Assembly (NCBI GenBank): GCA_009937255.1
Contig: JAACCT010000046.1
Span: forward strand, 1-36,440
Length of the DNA: 36,440 nt
Origin: Dehalococcoidales bacterium
GTDB lineage: Bacteria; Chloroflexota; Dehalococcoidia; Lucifugimonadales; Lucifugimonadaceae
Direction of reading: 5' to 3'
The notes under the pieces are model-generated. The model was not told where the DNA came from. It worked only from the letters and a program-made list of their open reading frames with translations, and ran no database searches. Made by a program: the position numbers and the translations under genes. Positions 1-8,349 of this stretch are shown here, piece by piece (within the stretch, counting starts at the first letter, position 1; each line of letters opens with the position of its first letter).

Positions 1-2
1 AC

Positions 3-188
3 AGATTAATAGGTATGACTCTTTCTGAGGCAGGTTTCTTAAATAAACCTGGGAGTCAAAAATTAACCGTAGTATCTATACTTAGAGGGGATTCTCTGGT
101 GTTATATCCTTCTAATGAAGAAGTTTTACTTGAAAAAGATGAGCTAACTATTATTGGTAATAATAATAATATTGAAAAGCTTTTATAA
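3..188 (+). CDS. C-terminal end of an RCK_C (TrkA-C) domain protein, cut by the window edge
   Basis: The frame is open from the left edge to a TAA at 186-188 and encodes about 61 residues. They have the pattern of an RCK_C (TrkA-C) domain: a G-x-x-L-x-E-A-x-F start, a central VVSILRGD strand, a LYPSNEEVLLEKDEL turn and a final TIIGNNNNIEKL strand. Such domains bind regulatory ligands at the end of TrkA/KTN proteins and of some cation/proton antiporters. The missing part decides which this is. Three more genes of the same theme follow at gaps of 3 to 9 nt, so this is probably the transporter or lead regulator of a potassium-transport operon. Confidence 0.7.
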   Translation, partial: RLIGMTLSEAGFLNKPGSQKLTVVSILRGDSLVLYPSNEEVLLEKDELTIIGNNNNIEKLL

Positions 189-191
189 AAA

Positions 192-611
192 ATGAATCCA
201 AAAAAAATATTAATACTCTTAGAAAAAGATAATAATAATTTATTACTCAATCAAGCAGTATCCATAATAAAGAATAATAATGCTAATGCATATTTTTTAT
301 TTGTTATAGAAATTCCTCATAAATATCCAATTGAATTTGAAATAGGAGACCAAATTAGTATTGGAGAAAATACTTTAAAATATGCTCAAGAATATTTAAT
401 TAAAAATAAATTAAACTATGATATAAATACTAGTAATTTTATTTTAGTACAATCTAGAAATACTGGAGTTGCCCTTATAAAAGAGTCTCAAAGAATCAAC
501 GCAGATTTAATTGCTTATAAGAAAAATAAAAATTCAGAAGATTATAAATATGAGTTTATTAAGAATAATACAAAAATGAATGTATTAGAATTATTAGAAA
601 TAGAGAATTAA
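192..611 (+). CDS. Usp-like small protein
   Basis: This 139-residue protein has the strand-helix order of a universal stress protein fold. It has an N-terminal KKILILLE strand, a helix, a second strand (AYFLFVIEIP), a long helix with GENTLKYAQEYL, and an ALIKESQRINADLIAY segment like the end of UspA domains. The glycine-rich ATP-binding loop of UspA is not visible, so it is probably a non-nucleotide-binding or divergent member. It lies 3 nt after the RCK_C gene and 3 nt before a KTN-like gene. Usp domains often accompany potassium transporters, which supports a regulatory role. Composition is extremely rich in Asn, Ile and Lys. Function is inferred from fold pattern and context only. Confidence 0.45.
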   Translation: MNPKKILILLEKDNNNLLLNQAVSIIKNNNANAYFLFVIEIPHKYPIEFEIGDQISIGENTLKYAQEYLIKNKLNYDINTSNFILVQSRNTGVALIKESQRINADLIAYKKNKNSEDYKYEFIKNNTKMNVLELLEIEN

Positions 612-614
612 AAT

Positions 615-1013
615 ATGAATATTTCCATTATAGGTATTTCAAATTTAAGCAAAATTATAATTAATAAAATTGAAAATCACTGTGAAAATATTAATGTTTT
701 CAGCACTAATAAAAATTTTGATTTTATAAATGAATATAAGAATAAAGATAATATAAAAATTATTTTGGTTGAAGATTACATTGAAAAATTAGATTTAATA
801 AAAAATGATTCTGATTATATTTTTATAACTACAGATAAAGATTCTAGGAATTCATTTCTATTTCATAAAATCAAATTATTAGTTGAATTAAGTAAAATAC
901 AATTTTCTATTAAAAATTCATATCTTTTCAATTTATATAAGAATAAAAAATATTTAGTAATTAATGAATCATTTATAGAAGATAATGAATTAATAAATAT
1001 AATTAGAAGTTAG
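615..1013 (+). CDS. Degenerate KTN (TrkA-N-like) protein
   Basis: A 132-residue protein whose start (MNISIIGISNLSKIIINKIE) resembles the first strand and helix of a Rossmann KTN domain, with IIGISNLS where GxGxxG would be. The later segments KIILVED and DYIFITTDKDSRN resemble the strands that precede and follow the nucleotide site in TrkA-N. The glycine motif is lost and no RCK_C domain follows, so NAD binding is doubtful. It stands directly before an almost complete TrkA gene, 9 nt upstream, and may be its non-binding partner subunit. TrkA-type proteins act as cytoplasmic rings on the membrane transporter. Assignment is by pattern and context. Confidence 0.45.
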   Translation: MNISIIGISNLSKIIINKIENHCENINVFSTNKNFDFINEYKNKDNIKIILVEDYIEKLDLIKNDSDYIFITTDKDSRNSFLFHKIKLLVELSKIQFSIKNSYLFNLYKNKKYLVINESFIEDNELINIIRS

Positions 1014-1022
1014 GAAATAATT

Positions 1023-1649
1023 TTGTATATTATTATCTCTGGAATGAATAATTTAACATTTAGTCTCGCAAGAAAATTTATATCTCAAGGAGATGAAGTT
1101 TCTTTCATAGGAGCAGATGAAGCTGAAGCAAAAAAAGTAGAAAAAACATTAGGATTTATCACTATTCTTGGTAATTCTTCTAATAATCAAACTCAACTTG
1201 AAGCTGGAATAGAAAGAGCACAATATTTTATTTCTGCAGATTTAGATGATGGAATAAATTTAATCGGAGCTCAAGTTGCTAAATCCTTAAATCAAGATAT
1301 TAAAACAATAATACTTTTGAATAATATTAGAAATAAAGAAATATTTATGGATGATGAATTTGATCAAATTATAGAATATGACGAAATTATATCTTCTAAA
1401 ATAAATTCTTTTATTTCATCTGAATCTGACATGAATATTTATACTGATAGTGATAATTATACAGAAATAAGAATTTTATCTGCTGGAACCAACTCCCAAA
1501 TAATTGGTAAATCTTTAAATGAACTAAATTTATCTAAAAGCACTAAAATCATAGCTATAATATCTTCATCTGGAAATATTAGTCATAATTTTAGTGATAC
1601 TATAAATCCACTTGATAAAATATTATTGCAAGTATCAATGAATAATTAA
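1023..1649 (+). CDS. trkA: TrkA-family potassium uptake regulator (KTN plus RCK_C)
   Basis: A 208-residue protein with an N-terminal KTN/TrkA-N Rossmann domain (about residues 1-125) and a C-terminal RCK_C domain (about 145-208, with EIRILSAGTNSQIIGKSLNEL). TrkA proteins form a cytoplasmic ring that gates TrkH/TrkG-type potassium transporters in response to nucleotides. The usual GxGxxG reads SGMNNLTFSLA, so nucleotide binding may be weak. GAD near residue 30 corresponds to the end of the second strand. The start is TTG at 1023, preceded by AGGA at 1014-1017; the internal ATG (residue 8) would remove the first strand. The stop is TAA, and pheA begins 4 nt later. Confidence 0.7.
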   Translation: MYIIISGMNNLTFSLARKFISQGDEVSFIGADEAEAKKVEKTLGFITILGNSSNNQTQLEAGIERAQYFISADLDDGINLIGAQVAKSLNQDIKTIILLNNIRNKEIFMDDEFDQIIEYDEIISSKINSFISSESDMNIYTDSDNYTEIRILSAGTNSQIIGKSLNELNLSKSTKIIAIISSSGNISHNFSDTINPLDKILLQVSMNN

Positions 1650-1653
1650 TTAT

Positions 1654-2496
1654 ATGAAAAATATAAAAAGTGATATAAGTTTTCTTGGACCTAAAGGAAC
1701 ATATTCTGAAGCAGCAGCTTTATTATATAAAAATAATGATGAGAAATTTTTAGTTGCAAAAAAAAATATTTTTGAAGTATTAGAAAGTGTTGAAAAAGGC
1801 ATTAACAAAGAAGGTATATTTCCTATAGAAAATTCCAGAGTTGGAACAATAATTGAAACAATTGATTATTTAATAAATTCTAAAAACTTATTTATTAATC
1901 ATAAAATTTTAATCCCAATAGAAGCTTGTTTAATAGCAAAAAGTAAAAATTTAAATGTTAAAGATATAACTGAAATAATTAGTAAACCTGAAGCAATTAA
2001 TCAATGTAATTTATGGATTAATAAGTATTTACGTAAAGATATAAAAATTACTGAATCTCCTTCAACTGGAGAAGCTGTAGCAAATCTTAAAAATATGCCT
2101 GAAGGAGTTGCTGCAATTGGTCCAGAAAGGGCTGCATTGATCAATAGCCACTATATTTTAGAAAAAGGAATTCAAGATTATAAAAATAATGTAACAAAAT
2201 TTGTAGTTGTTTCAAATAATAAATATAGTAAATCAACAAAAGATAGCACAACAATTGCCTTTGGCTTTAAGGTATCAGATCAATCAGGTTTATTATTATC
2301 TGCTTTAGAATGTTTTTCAAAAAGAAATATAAATTTACAAAAAATAGAAAGTAGACCCACAGGTACAGAATTAGGAAATTATATTTTTATTATAGATTTT
2401 AATGGACACGTAGAAGACAAAAAGGTAGGAGAAGCGTTACAAGAATTAAGAAAAATCACTTCATTGCTCAAAATTCTTGGATCCTACTCATCCTAA
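1654..2496 (+). CDS. pheA: Prephenate dehydratase
   Basis: Converts prephenate to phenylpyruvate in phenylalanine synthesis. The 280-residue protein is the stand-alone type without a chorismate mutase domain. The N-terminal catalytic domain shows the GPKGTYSEAAA motif near residues 12-22 and PIENSRVGTI near residues 56-65. The catalytic threonine region reads NNVTKFVVV near residue 180. A C-terminal ACT domain (about residues 199-276) carries ESRPTG, the family's phenylalanine-sensing motif, so feedback inhibition by phenylalanine is expected. It follows trkA at 4 nt but its function is unrelated to potassium transport. Its 3' end overlaps the convergent ytxH-like gene by 4 bp. Confidence 0.93.
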   Translation: MKNIKSDISFLGPKGTYSEAAALLYKNNDEKFLVAKKNIFEVLESVEKGINKEGIFPIENSRVGTIIETIDYLINSKNLFINHKILIPIEACLIAKSKNLNVKDITEIISKPEAINQCNLWINKYLRKDIKITESPSTGEAVANLKNMPEGVAAIGPERAALINSHYILEKGIQDYKNNVTKFVVVSNNKYSKSTKDSTTIAFGFKVSDQSGLLLSALECFSKRNINLQKIESRPTGTELGNYIFIIDFNGHVEDKKVGEALQELRKITSLLKILGSYSS

Positions 2497-2735
2497 TCAT
2501 CATAAAGGTCATATTTATTCTTTCTGGATATTTCACTTCCTTCTTGAACTGCATTATTTAGGCGTTCTTTAGCAGAATCAACTAGATCATTTGCTTTTAC
2601 TTTCCAATCTTTAATATTTTCAGATAAGATTTCCCTAGTTTGATCCCCTGGCTTTGGAGCAAAGATAACTCCAGCTAAAAAACCTAGCGTGGCACCATAG
2701 AAAAAACCTTTATAAAAAGACTCTTCACTAGACAT
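2493..2735 (-). CDS. YtxH-domain small membrane protein
   Basis: An 80-residue protein with one hydrophobic segment (about residues 8-26, FYGATLGFLAGVIFAPKPG) followed by a basic and acidic helix (residues 30-70). The glycine-rich membrane helix ending in FAPKPGDQTRE is the hallmark of YtxH (DUF4235-like stress proteins of Gram-positive bacteria and relatives). Biochemical role in the family is unknown; a link to envelope or general stress is usually assumed. It lies 18 nt after another small membrane protein and probably shares its transcript. The stop is TAG, and the last 4 bp overlap the end of pheA. Confidence 0.7.
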   Translation of the reverse strand: MSSEESFYKGFFYGATLGFLAGVIFAPKPGDQTREILSENIKDWKVKANDLVDSAKERLNNAVQEGSEISRKNKYDLYDD

Positions 2736-2753
2736 AATTTCTCCTTAGAAAGT

Positions 2754-3026
2754 TTAATTTTTGGAATTTTTGGAATTTTTTTTTGGTTTATTAAAAATGT
2801 TTTTAAATAAATCAACAGACTTGTTTACAGTAGCCAATGATTCCTTAAAAGATTCTATTTTTTCATTAGCAGTTTCAAATTGATGTTTTATTTTAATAAT
2901 AAATCTAGCTGATTTAATAATATATCTAATTGAAATTATAAGAAAAATACTTAAGAAAATCCCAATAAAAGAAAAAATTATAAGTAAAAGTATAAATAAA
3001 TAATCTTTTAATTCTTCTAAATTCAA
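2754..3026 (-). CDS. Small membrane protein with one or two membrane spans and a coiled-coil tail
   Basis: A 90-residue protein. Residues 8-33 are strongly hydrophobic (LFILLLIIFSFIGIFLSIFL); residues 40-75 form an amphipathic, probably coiled-coil helix (HQFETANEKIESFKESLATV), and the tail is Lys/Asn-rich. The arrangement of a short membrane anchor plus a heptad helix resembles DUF948/YtxG-type proteins, which often stand beside YtxH; that match is suggestive only. The start is TTG at 3026, supported by AAGG six bases upstream. A plausible promoter lies at 3046-3074. It forms a two-gene unit with the ytxH-like gene. Confidence 0.55.
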   Translation of the reverse strand: MNLEELKDYLFILLLIIFSFIGIFLSIFLIISIRYIIKSARFIIKIKHQFETANEKIESFKESLATVNKSVDLFKNIFNKPKKNSKNSKN

Positions 3027-3045
3027 ATAAACCTTACATTGCTAT

Positions 3046-3074
3046 ATATAATAAATATACATAAAAAATATCAA
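3046..3074 (-). promoter_or_regulatory. Possible sigma-70 promoter for the two small membrane genes
   Basis: On the minus strand, TTGATA (3074-3069) stands 17 nt before TTATAT (3051-3046). This fits a -35/-10 pair, with a start site about 15 nt upstream of the TTG start at 3026. The whole gap is AT-rich, so chance matches are likely. Confidence 0.35.
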
Positions 3075-3091
3075 TTAATCAATATTGTAAA

Positions 3092-3112
3092 GTTTATAGT
3101 TAATAACTAAAC
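3092..3112 (-). terminator. Possible weak hairpin after rpoD
   Basis: An imperfect inverted repeat (GTTTA and TAGTTA against TAACTA and AAAC) lies 2 nt after the rpoD stop. The stem is about 7-9 AT pairs and no clear U-run follows in the rpoD direction, so its function as a terminator is uncertain. Confidence 0.25.
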
Positions 3113-3114
3113 AC

Positions 3115-4527
3115 TTAAAAATCTAAGTAATCTCTAAGTGTGAGTGATCTTGTAGGATGCCTTAGTTTTCTTAAAGCTTTAGCTTCAATTTGTCTTATTC
3201 TTTCTCGCGTTACCCCAAATGTTTGTCCAACTTCTTCAAGAGTTCTTGGCCTGCTATCATTAATTCCGAATCTATATTCAATAACTTGCCTTTCTCTTGG
3301 CGACAAGGTTTCTAATACTTCAGAAATTTGTGCTTTTAAAAGGTTTTTAGACGCTGAATTTTGAGGAGATTCAGCATTTTGATCTTCTATAAGATCAGCA
3401 AGATTTAAATCTTGCTCCTCTCCAATGGGTGCTTCTAGAGATATTGGATCTTGTGAAGCTTTAAGTATTTCATTTACCTTATCAGGATCCATATCTAACT
3501 CTTTTGCAATATCTTCAGAAGTAGGTTCAGTACCTTTTTCTTGAACTAATCTTCTTGAAACTCTTAAGATTTTATTGATTTGTTCAACCATGTGTACAGG
3601 AATTCTAATTGTCCTGGATTGATCTGCGACAGCTCGAGTAATAGATTGCCTTATCCACCATGTTGCATATGTTGCAAACTTAAACCCTTTTCTATAATCA
3701 AACTTTTCCACTGCTCTTATAAGACCAATATTACCTTCTTGCACCAAATCCAAAAGAGTTAACCCTCTTCCAATATATTTCTTTGCTATTGATACAACTA
3801 ATCTTAGATTTGCCTCAGCTAAGTGATTCTGAGCTAATTCAGATCTTGATAATATTTGATCATAGTGACTATCTATTATCATTTTATATACCTTAATCTG
3901 ATCATCAAAATTATTATCTTTAATTAATTTTTTTATATGTAAATTTTTAACCTTTTCATCTAAAAGCTTGGATAGATCAGACGGAATTAATCCGAGTAGA
4001 TCTGATAGTTCTTTTATTTTTTTTGTAACTTGATCATCTGATATATTATTTACATCTGCCACAAATACAACTAAATCTTCTGCATAAACTCCATGTATTT
4101 CATTCAGAAAAGAATCCTCTGAAGTAATTTCACCTAAGGACATAATTTCTTTATGTGATTTACCGTAAAATTTACCAATAGCAATTATAATTTCTTCTAG
4201 CTCTAAAATTGAGCTTAAAACTTCTCGTAATATATGTCCAGAATTTATCAATTCTGGAGTAGATTCTTCTCAATCAGTTGATAAATTATTATATTTGAAC
4301 TTTAAATCTATAGTTCTAGCTAAAATTTCCTCATCTTTTCTAGATAAAAGTTTTACATCTCCAATTTCTTTTAGATACATTCTAATAGGATCTTCATATG
4401 TATCTTTAAATACTTTTTTCCCTTTGGATAATATATTCATTAGGTCATCGTTTTTGTCATAAGTATCAACTGAAGAGGCCCCTGAAGAAAGGTCTTCTTC
4501 ATCTTCAAGTCTTGACGATCCTGGCAT
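3115..4527 (-). CDS. rpoD: Principal RNA polymerase sigma factor, interrupted by an in-frame TGA
   Basis: Housekeeping sigma-70. Two open stretches in the same frame (4527-4273 and 4269-3115) are separated by one TGA at 4272-4270 (codon 86). The first carries region 1.2 ([22 protein letters not shown]). The second carries a long insert, then region 2 ([57 protein letters not shown]), region 3 and region 4 ([32 protein letters not shown]). Read through, the protein has 470 residues, a normal size. Ending at TGA, or restarting at TTG 4251 (codon 93), would lose core or region 1.2. The TGA lies in the variable insert, and a perfect hairpin begins 11 nt after it. Region 1.1 is essentially absent. 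dnaG lies 73 nt upstream, the classic dnaG-rpoD pair. The stop is TAA. Confidence 0.9.
4237..4258 (-). other. Hairpin 11 nt downstream of the in-frame TGA of rpoD, SECIS-like
   Basis: The minus strand reads TCCAGAATT, loop GATA, AATTCTGGA: nine perfect pairs and a four-base loop that begins with G. The loop starts 21 nt after the TGA (4272-4270). Bacterial SECIS elements are hairpins within the coding sequence just after UGA, with a small apical loop carrying G near its 5' side, roughly 16-37 nt downstream. Geometry fits, but the loop lacks the GGU-like core of formate dehydrogenase SECIS, and chance hairpins are common in AT-rich DNA. Confidence 0.4.
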
Positions 4528-4600
4528 TATAACTGGTTCAATTTCAATATTTTATTGACATCATCAACATATATATTCTCATTATCACTGGCAGTTTCTT

Positions 4601-6466
4601 TCAATTTACTTCCGTCCTTTCTAAATTTTTAATATTTTCAGTAATTTCTACAAGTTCATTCATCAAAGAGCCTATAATGTTTTCATCTTTGCCACCTAGC
4701 TCTTCTTCTTCTTTCAATCTTATTTCTGTTTCATTTAGTTTTCTTTTTTGATAATCAATCGCCAATCTTGTTTTGACATTTTCTAATTCAATATCTTGGC
4801 TCATGTCAGGATCTGAAACAAACCCAGACTTTAGATAATCAGACAGTTCTTCATATATAAACTTTAAATCTTCATCTAAGTCTTTGAGGGTAACTACTTC
4901 ATTTGTAGTTTTCCATAACTTAAATAAAGATCTGTAATGTAAATCTGAAAAATAAACATCTTGAATATCTGTCACGCTATCAAATAACTCGGGTGAGTCA
5001 AGCAATATTGCTAAAAAATACTTCTCTTGTGCTTTTTCATGATTAAAAATAACCCTCTTAATTCTTTCATCATCTCTTATAGTCTTTCTATTTTTCTTAT
5101 AACTAGATTTTTTAGAAGAAGATGCTTCAATTTTCAATAAATCATCACTTAATCCCGTTATTTTTGAAATTTTACTAAGATAATTAGATTGCTGAATTTC
5201 ATCACATGATTCAATTATAAAAGGCATAATTATATCTAAAAATTTATATGTATCTTTGTTTGCTCCTGATAAATATTCTTCATTATAAAAATCAATTAAA
5301 AAATCAATAAAATTGATTGATTGATTAATCATTTCTTCCCATTCAAGAGGATTAGATCTAAAGATTTCATCAGGATCTTTACCTTTCGAAGGAAAGCATA
5401 TTTTTACTGTGATTTTCTTATCCGATTTCTTAAAACTCATTGATATGTTTTCTCTTAATTTTAAAAGAGTATCGAGTGCAGCTTTATGACCTGCACTATC
5501 ATTATCAAAACAGAATATTATTTCTCCTGATTCAGATGAGTAAGTAACAAGCTTTTTCAATTTATCAAAGTTATCTGAACTTAATTGTGTTCCCATCGCT
5601 GCAACTAAATTATCATAACCTTTTTCATAACCGGAAATACAATCAAAGTAACCTTCAACAACGATAGCCTGGGATTTAAGTTTTATTTTTTCAGAAGCTC
5701 TGTCAAGACCATATAGAATTTGAGATTTATTAAATACTTCACTATCTTTTGAATTAATATATTTACTTTTTTGATTATCAGTAATGGATCTTCCAGCAAA
5801 GCCCAATATATTAGATTTTTCATCTAAAATTGCTATAGTGATTCTATTTCTAAAAAAGTCAATCCAATCTCCTGACTCTTCATTTTTATGTAGTAAATTT
5901 GAATTTGTAACTCCACGTTTATTTGTTTTACTATTTTGAAAATGAGAAAGCAAGCTTCCTAAATTTCCATCAGGACAGTAGCCTATAAAATTACTATTGA
6001 TAACATTTTGAGAAATTCCTCTATTTTCAAGATAAGATAAAACTTTATTAGAATTTTCAGATGATTTATCTAATAACTGTTTAGAAAAATAACTTTGGGC
6101 AATATTATTAACATCATAAACTTCTTTTGAAACAATATTAGTTTTCTTTCTTTTTTCTACATCGTCCGCATAGGAATTTTCATCATAGTCTAAGGATAAA
6201 TAATTAGATAATTGTTTTATAGAATCCATAAAACTTAATTTTTCAAAAGACATCAAGAAATCAAAAACATCTCCACTTTCATTACATCCGTAACATCTAT
6301 ACCTTTTTAAGTCTCTGCTTAAAGTAAAAGAAGGGGTTTTTTCATCATGAAACATACAAAGAGCTTTAGGAACAGAGCCTTTATCAGACCAAATAACACC
6401 TTTAGTGCCCAAGAAATCTTTGAGATCAATATTTTCTTTAATTTTCTCTTTAAATTCCTTAGCCAA
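4601..6466 (-). CDS. dnaG: DNA primase
   Basis: Makes RNA primers for DNA replication on the lagging strand. In this 621-residue protein the N-terminal CHC2 zinc finger is complete with C37, H40, C58 and C61 (CMFH and CYGC). The TOPRIM catalytic core shows E271 (VVEGYFDC) and D321/D323 (FDNDSAGHKAA). The C-terminal part (about 470-621) is the helicase-binding region, less conserved and ending in a charged helix. The start is TTG at 6466, because residues from there lead straight into the zinc finger and no ATG lies closer. Two tandem AAGGATT units just upstream may supply the ribosome site. The stop is a genuine TGA, after which the frame offers no further domain. rpoD follows after 73 nt. 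Confidence 0.95.
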   Translation of the reverse strand: MAKEFKEKIKENIDLKDFLGTKGVIWSDKGSVPKALCMFHDEKTPSFTLSRDLKRYRCYGCNESGDVFDFLMSFEKLSFMDSIKQLSNYLSLDYDENSYADDVEKRKKTNIVSKEVYDVNNIAQSYFSKQLLDKSSENSNKVLSYLENRGISQNVINSNFIGYCPDGNLGSLLSHFQNSKTNKRGVTNSNLLHKNEESGDWIDFFRNRITIAILDEKSNILGFAGRSITDNQKSKYINSKDSEVFNKSQILYGLDRASEKIKLKSQAIVVEGYFDCISGYEKGYDNLVAAMGTQLSSDNFDKLKKLVTYSSESGEIIFCFDNDSAGHKAALDTLLKLRENISMSFKKSDKKITVKICFPSKGKDPDEIFRSNPLEWEEMINQSINFIDFLIDFYNEEYLSGANKDTYKFLDIIMPFIIESCDEIQQSNYLSKISKITGLSDDLLKIEASSSKKSSYKKNRKTIRDDERIKRVIFNHEKAQEKYFLAILLDSPELFDSVTDIQDVYFSDLHYRSLFKLWKTTNEVVTLKDLDEDLKFIYEELSDYLKSGFVSDPDMSQDIELENVKTRLAIDYQKRKLNETEIRLKEEEELGGKDENIIGSLMNELVEITENIKNLERTEVN

Positions 6467-6585
6467 AGCTCTTAATCCTTAATCCTATATGCTTGTACTC
6501 AGTCTACACGCATATCATAATGAGTGGGGTAGAGTTTTTATTAACTTTTTAGGTATTTATAAATGTCTTATATATTTTCTAAAAT

Positions 6586-7668
6586 TTATATTTTTTTCAA
6601 GTTTAATGTTTTAGATATTCCAGGAGATATTTTCTCTACTTCTCTTACTGCAAATTGATCGGTCATACCACAAATATAATCTGAAACTAAGATAGATTTA
6701 TCATTTGATTCTAATTGAAATTCCTTGGGTAAATTTTTAAAATTATTATAATAATAATCGAATAAAGTATTAACAATTTTTGAAGCTGTCTTACCTTGAA
6801 CTGAATCACTAACTGGTAAATAAAAATTCTCAAACATAAAATTCCTAAGTGAAGTTAATCTTTCAGAAAAATCTTTTGACATTTTGATAATAGGGGATGT
6901 TGATATTTTTTTATCGCCATTACAATCCCAAGAGTTAACTATTAAATCAGTAACAAATTCATTTATTCTTTTAGAGCTTTCCATATTAAAAAAATCCTTA
7001 ATATCACCTTTAATATTTTCAGGATTTATAAACCCTGAACGTTTAGCATCCTGAATATCATGGCTTAAATATGCCAGAGCATCCGAAATTCTTACAATTT
7101 GAGCTTCTAAAGTCATTCCTTTTACAGAGTTACTAGTAAGAAATTCTCCTGGCCCCTTAGAATGTCTTTGAATAGCGTCTATGACAAAATTAGTTAGATT
7201 TAGGCCTTTACCTTTTTTTTCTAGTTTTTTTATAATTCTAATAGAGTGCCTTGAATGGTGAAAACCATCATCTAAAATTTCATTTAATACTGATTCTCCA
7301 ATATGCCCAAAAGGAGTATGTCCTAAATCATGTCCTAAAGATGCTGCTTCAACTAAATCTTCATTTAATTTTAAAGATCTTGCTATAGTTCTGCCTATTT
7401 GAGAAACTTCTATAACATGAGTCAATCTAGTCGTATAATGATCACCAATTGGTGCAACAAAAACTTGACTTTTGTGCTTCAAGCGCCTGAATGAATTAGT
7501 ATGAATAATTCTATCTCTATCTATTTGAAAAGAATTTCTATACAAATTTTCTTTTCTCTCAGAAAATTCTCTTGAGCTATTAGCTTCCTTAACAGCAAAG
7601 CGGGATAAAAGAGAATCATTAATAGCAGATTGTTTAAAAAATTCATGAGAAATTTTACTAATTTTCAT
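6586..7668 (-). CDS. dgt: dGTPase-like HD-domain triphosphohydrolase
   Basis: A 360-residue HD-superfamily protein that probably cleaves dNTPs to the nucleoside and tripolyphosphate, tuning nucleotide pools. The metal-binding set is visible: H84 (RLTHVIEV), H113-D114 (LGHDLGHTPFGH), and a later D near residue 197 (RISDALAYLSHD). The NSFRRLKHKSQVF segment (about residues 58-70) is typical of deoxyguanosinetriphosphate triphosphohydrolase-like proteins. It starts directly at the end of plsC with no gap, so the two are very probably co-transcribed and co-translated. Next to dnaG, holB and cmk this makes a DNA-precursor and replication cluster. Substrate preference cannot be read from sequence. 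Confidence 0.88.
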   Translation of the reverse strand: MKISKISHEFFKQSAINDSLLSRFAVKEANSSREFSERKENLYRNSFQIDRDRIIHTNSFRRLKHKSQVFVAPIGDHYTTRLTHVIEVSQIGRTIARSLKLNEDLVEAASLGHDLGHTPFGHIGESVLNEILDDGFHHSRHSIRIIKKLEKKGKGLNLTNFVIDAIQRHSKGPGEFLTSNSVKGMTLEAQIVRISDALAYLSHDIQDAKRSGFINPENIKGDIKDFFNMESSKRINEFVTDLIVNSWDCNGDKKISTSPIIKMSKDFSERLTSLRNFMFENFYLPVSDSVQGKTASKIVNTLFDYYYNNFKNLPKEFQLESNDKSILVSDYICGMTDQFAVREVEKISPGISKTLNLKKI

Positions 7669-8349
7669 TTAAATTTCACCAATTATTTTAGTATAAATAA
7701 AATTATTTTCAGCAATTATTTTTTTTTCATTTTTATAATTTTCAGGAAGCAAATTTGAAATTCTTTGCATTATTTCTTTAGTAATTTTATCGTATAATAT
7801 TTTATTTTTTTCTTTAGGTAGATTAATAATCTTAAATGGTTTGCCAATATTTATAATAATCTTCATTTTAGGAAAGAAAAATTGAAGATAATTTGTACAT
7901 TTTTCTGAACCAGTAATTCCTAAAGGTAAAATTATACTATCATTTTCAATTGCTAAAAATGTAACACCATTATATCCCTTTTTAATAACATAGTTTTTAC
8001 TTCTTGTTCCTTCTGGGAATATCAATAAGGAATTATTTTTTTGCATCAATTGTTTTTTAGACCATTGAAATGCTTTTAAATCAACTTTACCTCTATTTAT
8101 CGGAAAAGCTCCATAAAATTTTAAAAATATATTAATTGGAAATTTAAATAACTCTTTTTTTGCTAAAAAACGTGCTTCTTTACCTATAGCAGACGCACAT
8201 AAAGGAGGGTCTATTATAGAAAGATGATTAGAAACAGATATTACTGAATCATCTTTTGGAATATTTTGTGATCCTAAAACTTGAATTTTACCGAAAATAT
8301 TAAAAGTGGTATTGAGGCTTAATTCACAAAATTTAAAAAGTTTACTCAT
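7669..8349 (-). CDS. plsC: 1-acyl-sn-glycerol-3-phosphate acyltransferase
   Basis: Adds the second acyl chain to lysophosphatidic acid at the cytoplasmic membrane, giving phosphatidic acid for phospholipid synthesis. The 226-residue protein has the family's block I, NHLSIID, with catalytic H42 and D47, and block III, FPEGTRS, at residues 111-117, which binds the glycerol phosphate. A GAFPINRG segment (about residues 80-87) matches block II. The 5' end overlaps the end of cmk by 8 bp, and dgt begins right after its TAA stop. cmk-plsC neighbours are known in Gram-positive bacteria, for example beside rpsA/der, so the pairing is familiar. Confidence 0.9.
   Translation of the reverse strand: MSKLFKFCELSLNTTFNIFGKIQVLGSQNIPKDDSVISVSNHLSIIDPPLCASAIGKEARFLAKKELFKFPINIFLKFYGAFPINRGKVDLKAFQWSKKQLMQKNNSLLIFPEGTRSKNYVIKKGYNGVTFLAIENDSIILPLGITGSEKCTNYLQFFFPKMKIIINIGKPFKIINLPKEKNKILYDKITKEIMQRISNLLPENYKNEKKIIAENNFIYTKIIGEI

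Noticed and set aside
3115-4527. Reassigned genetic code, with TGA as Trp or Gly
   Set aside because: TGA ends lysA, holB, dnaG and the cupin gene, in two cases in ATGA or TTGA overlaps with the next start, and Trp is encoded by TGG throughout. TGA is therefore also a normal stop here.
4270-4527. Two separate sigma-related genes, one short with region 1.2 and one starting at TTG 4251
   Set aside because: They are in the same frame, separated only by TGA, and together form one complete sigma-70; a region-1.2-only protein of 85 residues is not a known gene.
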